Origin: Halobacteriovoraceae bacterium
GTDB taxonomy: Bacteria > Bdellovibrionota > Bacteriovoracia > Bacteriovoracales > Bacteriovoracaceae
Assembly: GCA_002711995.1 (NCBI GenBank)
Contig: PASN01000014.1
Span: 124,001 to 188,000 of the forward strand
Direction of reading: 5' to 3'
DNA length: 64,000 nucleotides
The notes below the pieces were generated by a model. It searched no databases and was not told where the DNA came from. It saw only the letters and a program-made list of their open reading frames with translations. This document shows, piece by piece, positions 58,477 to 64,000 of the stretch (its first letter is position 1; each line of letters starts with the position of its first letter). The position numbers and the translations under genes are program-made.

Positions 58477-59124
58477 TTATAACTCGATAAATTTAAAAAG
58501 GCCGTTGCCTATGGCCTTTATGCTGTAGTTTGAAAGCTTCAGCTTCTTTCTAAGATTGTAAATGTGAACATCCAAAGTGTTTGGGTGAATAGCAATGTTC
58601 TTCCAAATTACTTTAACAATGTCGTTTCTATGCAGAGTTTTGTCCTCTTGCATGTTGAAGCTTTCGATAATTTTAATTTCTTTGTTTGTAAACTGCGTAA
58701 GGTCCAAGTTCAAAGCCTCTAAAGACTTGCTTGTTTCTTGAGCAATCTCGTCAATGCGATGAAGGTGTTTTTCAATCTTCGCTCTAATTTCATTTTTGTT
58801 AAATGGCTTTAAAATAAAGTCAATCGCATCTGCCTCAAAGGCGTTGCACATTGTTTCATACTCATCACTTCCAGAAATTACCAAGAATGGTGTATTTAAA
58901 GTTAGGTCTGATTCATTTAGAAGTTGAAAGAAGTGGCCATCATCCAAGAAAATGTCGGCAACAATTAAATCTGCTGGTTCTTTGTTTACTGAATAGGCGT
59001 TTTTAAACTCGTCGAAAGTGGTGAAGAATCTTAGATCGTACTTTTCTTCCTCTAAGATTGATTGGTAAATGGGTTGAAGATCTTCCATATCTTCAATAAT
59101 CCATAAATTCTTCTTGGTGCTCAT
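58477..59124 (-). CDS. two-domain response regulator (receiver plus winged helix)
   Basis: 215 residues. Receiver 1-120: E11-D12 acidic pair, phospho-acceptor D57 in IVADIFLDDG, LVISGSD switch Ser, and Lys in FILKPF. The C-terminal part (135-215) is an OmpR/PhoB-like winged helix: FTNKEIKIIESF, LHRNDIVKVIW, NTLDVHIYNLRKKL (recognition helix) and IKAIGNGLFKFI (wing). The start LWIIEDMEDLQPIYQSIL has unusually few basic residues. AAAAGGG precedes the ATG. No kinase gene adjacent. Confidence 0.93.
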   Translation of the reverse strand: MSTKKNLWIIEDMEDLQPIYQSILEEEKYDLRFFTTFDEFKNAYSVNKEPADLIVADIFLDDGHFFQLLNESDLTLNTPFLVISGSDEYETMCNAFEADAIDFILKPFNKNEIRAKIEKHLHRIDEIAQETSKSLEALNLDLTQFTNKEIKIIESFNMQEDKTLHRNDIVKVIWKNIAIHPNTLDVHIYNLRKKLKLSNYSIKAIGNGLFKFIEL

Positions 59125-59146
59125 TTCAAAATAACCCTTTTTTTAA

Positions 59147-59725
59147 TTACGGAATAGACAGCCCAATCTCCGATAAATATGTTCCCAATGACAATAAAGG
59201 AAGGCCAACAATGGCCGTATGGTCATCGGTTTCAATTTTATCAAAAAGTGAAATACCTTTAAGTTCTAATTTATATGATCCCGCACAGTCAATCGGATTA
59301 TCATTTCTTAAGTATTTCTTTATCTGTTCGTCGTTTAATTGTCTCATTGTTAAGGTTGTCTTAACAGTTTGGATGTGCTTTTTACCTTTCGACAAGACGC
59401 AATAAGAGGTAATTAGATTGTGAGGTTTGCCACTTAGGCGTTTTAATTGCTGGAATGCGTTGTCCAGATTGCCGGCCTTCCCTAATATCTCACCCTCAAA
59501 GTCAACTAATTGGTCAGAGCCTATAACTATGGAATCTGGGTGTTGTTTAAAAATAACATTGGCCTTTTCAAAGGCCAGAGTTTCCGCGAGCTTTATAGGA
59601 TCTGAAATTTTCGCCTTGTAGGCGTCTTCATCCAGATCTGGGGATATGCATTCAAACTCAAAATTAAGTCTTTCAAGTAATGCTTTGCGGTAGGGAGAAG
59701 AACTTGCTAGTATTATTTTGCTCAT
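59147..59725 (-). CDS. Maf-like nucleotide pyrophosphatase (YceF type)
   Basis: 192 residues covering the whole Maf fold: ILASSSPYRKALLERLNFEF, the LDEDAYKAK motif, VIGSDQLVDFEGEILGKAG with the catalytic Asp, LSGKPHNLITSYCVL, and the YceF-branch ending IDCAGSYKLELKGISLFDKI plus DDHTAIVGLPLLSLGTYL. YceF members hydrolyse m7GTP and related modified nucleotides. It lies 22 bases from the response regulator start on the same strand. Start ATG is preceded by GGGAATT. Confidence 0.93.
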   Translation of the reverse strand: MSKIILASSSPYRKALLERLNFEFECISPDLDEDAYKAKISDPIKLAETLAFEKANVIFKQHPDSIVIGSDQLVDFEGEILGKAGNLDNAFQQLKRLSGKPHNLITSYCVLSKGKKHIQTVKTTLTMRQLNDEQIKKYLRNDNPIDCAGSYKLELKGISLFDKIETDDHTAIVGLPLLSLGTYLSEIGLSIP

Positions 59726-59773
59726 AATTCCCTATATTATTCATTGTTTGTTATATCAAGGAGAATCAGTTCT

Positions 59774-60304
59774 ATGGCCATCTATTCTTACAAAAACTTC
59801 GCACCTTCATATGACAAGTCCAACTTTATTGCGGAGAGTTGTTCAGTAATTGGCAGAACCTTTTTAGGCGAAAATGCCAATCTTTGGCATCACACTGTGG
59901 CGCGTGGAGATGTTAATTCAATTGAAATTGGAAACAATACAAATATTCAAGATCTGTGCATGCTCCATGTAACAGAAAAAAGTCCGTTAAAAATAGGCGC
60001 AAACACTTCTGTAGGGCACTCAGTTACTTTACATGGCTGCAAGGTGGGTGATGGTTGTCTTATTGGAATGGGCGCGACCCTTCTGGATGATTGTGAGATT
60101 GGAGACATGTCCTTGGTTGCCGCTGGAAGTGTGGTCACCCCTAGAAAGAAATTTCCTCCAAAGTCTATGATAATGGGCTCACCCGCAAGAGTTGTTAGAG
60201 AGCTAACTGATGAGGAAATAAAGTTTGTTAGCAATCACTACAAGTCTTACATGGCCTACGCTAATGAGTTTAACGATCCCTCCATAGTTAAAAGAATAGA
60301 TTAG
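59774..60304 (+). CDS. gamma-class carbonic anhydrase family protein
   Basis: 176 residues from the ATG at 59774 (AAGGAGA 9 bases upstream; a TTG at 59744 opens the frame). Left-handed beta-helix of hexapeptide repeats (IGRTFLGENANLWHHTVARGD, IEIGNNTNIQDLCMLHV, IGANTSVGHSVTLHGCKVG, CLIGMGATLLDDCEIG). The metal ligands expected for the YrdA/CamH type are H65, H82 and H87. The C-terminal helix follows KKFPPKSMIMGSPARVVREL. Enzymatic activity is likely but not certain. Its stop shares bases with speA. Confidence 0.93.
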   Translation: MAIYSYKNFAPSYDKSNFIAESCSVIGRTFLGENANLWHHTVARGDVNSIEIGNNTNIQDLCMLHVTEKSPLKIGANTSVGHSVTLHGCKVGDGCLIGMGATLLDDCEIGDMSLVAAGSVVTPRKKFPPKSMIMGSPARVVRELTDEEIKFVSNHYKSYMAYANEFNDPSIVKRID

Positions 60305-62220
60305 AACTTGCTCAAATAAGTGTAGTCCTTAATTCTGTCTTCAAAGAAGTCGGTAAGTTTAACGCCATCTCTTGGCTTGATAAGGCCGCCTTTAACTCTT
60401 TTATCGATTTCAGACTTAACTTTTTTACACATCTCTTCAGGATTGTACTGCATGATCTTTAATACATCGGCGGATGAGTTGCCTCGGATAAACTCTTCAA
60501 TATAGAAACCTTTAGGATCATCTTCGTCTGCAAAAACATGCACTTCGTTTAGTCTTCCAAAGAGGTTGTGCATATCTCCCATGACATCTTGGTAGGCCCC
60601 TGTTAGGAAAACGCCGATAGGATACTCTTCACCCTTTTCCAGTGCATGCAGGGCCAAGGTTGGCTGGTGGCCGTCAGGGCCTAAGAAGCGTCCCATTTTT
60701 CCATCTGAATCACAGGTGATATCAGCTAGCGTGCACTCCTTTGTTGGAGCTTCATTTAGCTTTGTAAGTGGGATTACTGGCAGTATCTGATTAATTGCCC
60801 AGGAGTCCGGAGTGGACTGGAAAACAGAAAAGTTACAAAGGTATTTGTCGGCCAACACAAACTTTAGTTTTCTAATCTCACTAGGAACGTACCTCTCATT
60901 CTCGGTCATCGATAAGATTTGATGGCAGATATTCCAGTACAATCCTTCAATATGGGATCTTTCCACAATGCCTATGACGCCTAACTTGAACGCGGAAAGC
61001 GCCTCGTCTTTTATAATGCAGGCGTCGTTGTAAATGTCCTGATAATTGGAGTGGTTAAGCTCTCTATAGAGATGTTTTATGTTTCTTAAAAGCAAGTGGT
61101 CGTTCTCATTCGCGAGCGTCGTCACCTCTTTTGGCTTGGCCAGCTCAACATTGCCAAAAACATTGGTTACAACACAAGAGTGGTGAGCGGTTATCACTCT
61201 CCCCGCTTCGTTTACAATATTTGGGTGAACCACACCTGAGTCGTTGCATATGTCTCTTAGTATATAAACAACGTCACCCACGTAATCAGCAAGGGTGTAG
61301 TTTGTGGAGGATGATTGATTTGATCTGGAACCATCGTAATTTATTCCCACTCCGCCACCAACGTCAAAATATTGAATTGGAGCACCAAGCTTGATTAGCT
61401 CACAATAAACTCTGGCACCCTCAGTAAGGCAGTCCTTGATTGTTCTAATATCTGGGATCTGTGAGCCCACGTGAAAGTGAAATAGGTTGAGAGCGCTTAG
61501 TAGGTCTTGCTCTTTAAGAAGTTCTATCAAGTCGATGATCTCTGGAATGGAAAGTCCAAACTTTGCGAACTCACCTGATGAGTCGGCCCATTTGCCACTG
61601 GCCTTGGAAGTAAGCTTTGCGCGAACTCCGATCATAGGGACAACACCTGTCTCTTTTATCACCTCTATGAGTAAATTTATTTCGCTGAACTTTTCAATGA
61701 CCACTACCATCTTGCGGCCGATCTGTTGGCCTAGTAGGGCAAGGCGCATATAGTCCTTATCCTTGTAGCCATTTAATATCGTAAGGGCCTTGGGGTTTTG
61801 GTTGTAAGTGAGGACTGTTAAGAGTTCGGCCTTGGACCCGGCCTCAAGTCCATAAGAAAAATCCAGGCCTGCTTCAACTACTTCTTCCACTACCTCACGA
61901 AGCTGATTCACTTTTATGGGATAAACTCCCATGTATTGCCCATTGAACTTTGCCTCTTCTATTGTTTTAGAAAAGAGCTTGTTGATGTTTCGCACTTGAG
62001 AGCGAAGGATGTCATGGAATCTAATAACACAAGGAAAGGTGATGTTTTCATCCTTCATTTCCTTGATGATTTCCGCAAGACTTATTTTTGGCCCGTTCGG
62101 ATTTTGCGAGGGGCAGGCGCAGATTTCTCCGTCTTGGTTGACGTTAAAGTAACCTTCGCCCCACCTGAGAATTTGGTATTCATTGACTGCATCCTCGACG
62201 CTCCAATTACTTGAATTCAT
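60301..62220 (-). CDS. speA: biosynthetic arginine decarboxylase
   Basis: 639 residues, the usual length for SpeA (about 630-660). Decarboxylates arginine to agmatine, the first step of polyamine synthesis. The PLP lysine is K103 in MGVYPIKVNQLREVVE; FSYGLEAGSKAEL, MIGVRAKLTSKASGKWADSSGEFAKFGL, LFHFHVGSQIPDI (PLP His), YFDVGGGVGINYDGS (Gly-rich phosphate loop), and GAYQDVMGDMHNLFGRLNEVH complete the signature. Cys in PTKECTLADITCDSDGKM is the second-subunit active-site region. speB is not adjacent. Confidence 0.97.
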   Translation of the reverse strand: MNSSNWSVEDAVNEYQILRWGEGYFNVNQDGEICACPSQNPNGPKISLAEIIKEMKDENITFPCVIRFHDILRSQVRNINKLFSKTIEEAKFNGQYMGVYPIKVNQLREVVEEVVEAGLDFSYGLEAGSKAELLTVLTYNQNPKALTILNGYKDKDYMRLALLGQQIGRKMVVVIEKFSEINLLIEVIKETGVVPMIGVRAKLTSKASGKWADSSGEFAKFGLSIPEIIDLIELLKEQDLLSALNLFHFHVGSQIPDIRTIKDCLTEGARVYCELIKLGAPIQYFDVGGGVGINYDGSRSNQSSSTNYTLADYVGDVVYILRDICNDSGVVHPNIVNEAGRVITAHHSCVVTNVFGNVELAKPKEVTTLANENDHLLLRNIKHLYRELNHSNYQDIYNDACIIKDEALSAFKLGVIGIVERSHIEGLYWNICHQILSMTENERYVPSEIRKLKFVLADKYLCNFSVFQSTPDSWAINQILPVIPLTKLNEAPTKECTLADITCDSDGKMGRFLGPDGHQPTLALHALEKGEEYPIGVFLTGAYQDVMGDMHNLFGRLNEVHVFADEDDPKGFYIEEFIRGNSSADVLKIMQYNPEEMCKKVKSEIDKRVKGGLIKPRDGVKLTDFFEDRIKDYTYLSKF

Positions 62221-62290
62221 ACAACCTCTTTATTTTTTCTGCATCTTATCCGTGAGTGCTTAAAAAATAAATAGGGAAGTATAATTAAAT

Positions 62291-62309
62291 GCCCACATTA
62301 TGAGTGGAC
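62291..62309 (-). terminator. weak hairpin after the 53-residue lipoprotein gene
   Basis: GCCCAC/GTGGAC arms (one G-T pair) 8 bases beyond the stop on the minus strand, followed by ATTTAATT. Confidence 0.35.
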
Positions 62310-62317
62310 GCCCAGGG

Positions 62318-62479
62318 TTAAATCCTGTCGTAGTAGGCCCTTGGGAACATCTCATTTATGGCCTGCTGATCTTTTTTGTTCTTTTCCACGTCCGCATTTT
62401 CAGGTTTAGCGGAAAAGCTTGAGCAGGAGCTTAGAATAGTTGCCGTAGAAAGGACTAATAAAGCTTTGATAATTGACAT
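62318..62479 (-). CDS. 53-residue lipoprotein
   Basis: Found by reading the minus strand. ATG at 62479 with a perfect AGGAGG 4 bases upstream. The peptide opens MSIIKALLVLSTATILSSCS, so Cys19 follows a good lipobox (ILSSC). The mature part is short and charged (DVEKNKKDQQAINEMFPRAY) and ends YYDRI. No family recognised; small lipoproteins of this type often regulate envelope enzymes. A hairpin with GAGGAA in the loop lies just upstream, similar to the GGA hairpins at 39.8 kb. Confidence 0.82.
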   Translation of the reverse strand: MSIIKALLVLSTATILSSCSSFSAKPENADVEKNKKDQQAINEMFPRAYYDRI

Positions 62480-62499
62480 AAAACCTCCTGGTAGTTAGA

Positions 62500-62516
62500 G
62501 GATTCTTCCTCGAATC
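62500..62516 (-). promoter_or_regulatory. GGA-loop hairpin in the lipoprotein leader
   Basis: On the minus strand GGATTC-GAGGAA-GAATCC forms a 6-bp hairpin with a GGA hexaloop, 11 bases before the AGGAGG. The pair of GGA sites (loop plus Shine-Dalgarno) is the usual layout of CsrA/RsmA repression targets. Confidence 0.4.
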
Positions 62517-62634
62517 CCTTGCTATATAGTATTGCTAGGCCTGCGCCAATGTTAGACATGAGATTCCAGGTGTTTAGGTATGTTGGGCGGTGGCGTTATG
62601 GCCATGAATTAGTGTCAAAGAGGCCGTTTTACTA

Positions 62635-63075
62635 CTATTTAGTGGCGATAATCTTATAGTAGTAACGTTGTTCTTCAATGGAGAGCGGTTTAACGCTTTC
62701 AACGTTTCTTTTCTTTATACCCCTTGAGCGAATTACTTCGTTGAATAATCTGAGCTTTCGGGTAAGGCCTAGGCTTGCTTGAATAAGCCAAGGTGGAAAT
62801 TGTTTTTTTAGCTGTTCTTGAGGAATTTTAACCAAGACGGTAGGCTCCACAGAAATAACGTCAGCAGACCTAGGTTGTTTGTCAAAGAAAGAGAACTCGC
62901 CGAAATAATCATCTGCTGTAAGGTATGCCAGAGGTGTTACCATGTGATTGTTTCGAGTGCAGATCATTAGTTTGCCCGAAATAATTTTAAATAGGTCTCT
63001 GGACTCATCACCGGCCCGGCAGATGACCTCGTCTTTTTTAACATTAACTATAAAGTCTTTTTCTTCCATAATCAT
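62635..63075 (-). CDS. cyclic-nucleotide-binding-domain protein
   Basis: 146 residues from ATG at 63075, which overlaps the upstream stop (ATGA); a second ATG 6 bases later is an alternative. One cNMP-binding beta-roll: VKKDEVICRAGDESRDLFKI, ISGKLMICTRNN, YFGEFSFFDKQPRSADVISV with the phosphate-binding cassette reading FGEFSFFDKQPRSADV (Arg conserved). No helix-turn-helix follows, only about 50 charged residues. Ligand unknown. Coupled to the SGNH-like gene. Confidence 0.88.
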   Translation of the reverse strand: MIMEEKDFIVNVKKDEVICRAGDESRDLFKIISGKLMICTRNNHMVTPLAYLTADDYFGEFSFFDKQPRSADVISVEPTVLVKIPQEQLKKQFPPWLIQASLGLTRKLRLFNEVIRSRGIKKRNVESVKPLSIEEQRYYYKIIATK

Positions 63076-64000
63076 AACTTTAGCAGCTTTTTTATTCTAT
63101 CGGCAATGGTGTTTGCCGTCTTTTCCAAATAAAGGTTTTGAGGGTAGATATCGTCCATAAAAACGACTCCGTTGTTTGCATTGTCTTGCAGAAGTCCATG
63201 AAGATCAAAATAGGCGGCGTCGTGCTTGTCAGCAGCTTTTTTTAAGATGCTGTTGTAGACAGGGTTGCTTCTCCAGTTTTTGCAGTCAAATGCCGCTGCA
63301 AGCTCGAGGTATTGGCGGGCCTCCTGATTCTTTCCTAGCTTTTTTGCTATTTTTCCGTGAATGAATTGAGAATTAGCGTTGCTGTTGTTAATCAATGCCA
63401 AGTCTTTGCTTATATTGTAAGCGAGTTTGAAATCTTTCTTTTTAACAAGCTCTATAACCTTGTTCAGTTTTGGTCTGAAGCTCTCATCAAATGAGCCTGG
63501 GCATGAGCTCTTGGGCGCAATATCGAGGTTGATAGGAGAGGAGATTGCCAAGAAATAACTGTTTCTGTCCTTTGCATAGGTTATGAGTTCTTCGATCTCA
63601 CTCTCAAACAGTTTGAAAGTTATTTCATTTCTTTTTTGCACATCCAGTTGGTTGTATTCTGTTTCATCTTCAACAAGCTCTCTTGTGAATCTAACATAAT
63701 CTACTGGATGGTAGATATACTTTGAGAGTTCTGGCCAAATCATGAGCAGACTCTGAACTCTATCATCGCTGTAAAGTGAAAGATTCTTCTTTATAGTTGG
63801 TATTTCCTTGGTGAGGAAGCGCTTTTCATAGTGCTCCTCAGACGAGCCCAAATAAACAATGATGAGAGGAAGCTTTTTAAGGGACTTTAGCTTCTTTAGT
63901 GTGCGGTGAAGGCCTTCGCCTTTTTGGGCGATGCTTTGGATTTTAATTGGTTTGCTTAGGTTTTGAGACATCCTTTTGGCCATAAGTTTGCTAAAACTTC
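63072..64000 (-). CDS. SGNH/GDSL-hydrolase-like protein (5' end beyond the window)
   Basis: The frame is still open at base 64000 (upstream codons encode SFSKL before the first ATG at 63983), so the gene probably starts outside the window. LPLIIVYLGSSEEHYEKRF is typical of the second conserved block of SGNH proteins and the end (YFDLHGLLQD, VVFMDDIYPQNLYLEKTANTIADRI) resembles the final block, although the expected D-x-x-H is DIYPQN, so a catalytic His is not evident. A TPR-like stretch (NVIELVKKKDFKLAYNISKDLA, HGKIAKKLGKNQEARQYLEL) lies between. Activity is uncertain. Confidence 0.72.
   Translation of the reverse strand, partial: SFSKLMAKRMSQNLSKPIKIQSIAQKGEGLHRTLKKLKSLKKLPLIIVYLGSSEEHYEKRFLTKEIPTIKKNLSLYSDDRVQSLLMIWPELSKYIYHPVDYVRFTRELVEDETEYNQLDVQKRNEITFKLFESEIEELITYAKDRNSYFLAISSPINLDIAPKSSCPGSFDESFRPKLNKVIELVKKKDFKLAYNISKDLALINNSNANSQFIHGKIAKKLGKNQEARQYLELAAAFDCKNWRSNPVYNSILKKAADKHDAAYFDLHGLLQDNANNGVVFMDDIYPQNLYLEKTANTIADRIKKLLKL

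Overview
The window is about 40% GC, gene-dense and free of insertion sequences, prophage genes, CRISPR arrays and recognisable tRNA or rRNA genes. It looks like an ordinary chromosomal segment of a Gram-negative bacterium with many exported proteins, lipoproteins and outer-membrane barrels. Three things together suggest Bdellovibrionota, most likely the Bacteriovorax side of that phylum: a short bacterial histone-fold protein, an Alternative Complex III operon, and a high load of lineage-restricted exported proteins. This placement is inference; no marker gene was aligned.

Layout. Positions 1-2692 hold the 5' part of sucA (2-oxoglutarate dehydrogenase E1). Next come a single-domain response regulator behind a perfect FNR-like box and a DUF2489-like membrane protein. 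The 3.7-12 kb region is rich in exported proteins: two paralogous BspA/DUF285-repeat lipoproteins, a transglutaminase-elicitor-like enzyme, a Trp-rich stand-alone RAM-like protein and several unknowns. The 12-16 kb region has an aldehyde dehydrogenase and a two-gene class I fumarase whose alpha subunit carries a long histone-H1-like Lys/Ala tail. The 16-21.4 kb region has exported unknowns, a glutamine cyclotransferase, a SIMPL protein and a RoxA-like JmjC oxygenase. The 21.6-28.9 kb region is the complete actABCDEF operon for Alternative Complex III (quinol to cytochrome c electron transfer), closed by a strong terminator.

The 29-38 kb region has a GNAT enzyme, an alpha/beta hydrolase, a ClpX-like ATPase without the zinc domain, a translationally coupled msrB-msrA-dehydrogenase set, a lipoprotein, the histone, a TauE/SafE permease and class II aldolase. 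The 38-44.5 kb region is the most unusual. It has two barrel-like proteins, a sigma-54-like promoter followed by hairpins that display GGA in their loops (a CsrA/RsmA target or sponge) ahead of a 42-residue membrane peptide, an MFS permease, and a second sigma-54-like site ahead of an exported protein and an exported, apparently circularly permuted macrodomain. It ends with an FAD-linked oxidase interrupted by one in-frame amber codon.

The 44.5-64 kb region is mostly housekeeping: yaaA, rluE, yciH, a PilZ protein, an ArsC-like protein, acyl-CoA dehydrogenase, a symporter-srkA-ychJ operon, a 1299-residue Cys-rich exported protein, a response regulator, maf, gamma carbonic anhydrase, speA, a 53-residue lipoprotein, a cNMP-binding protein and a partial SGNH-like gene. 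Five convergent gene pairs share their stop codons in a 4-base overlap. Several genes have hairpins covering the Shine-Dalgarno site or start codon, so post-transcriptional control looks like a theme of this segment.
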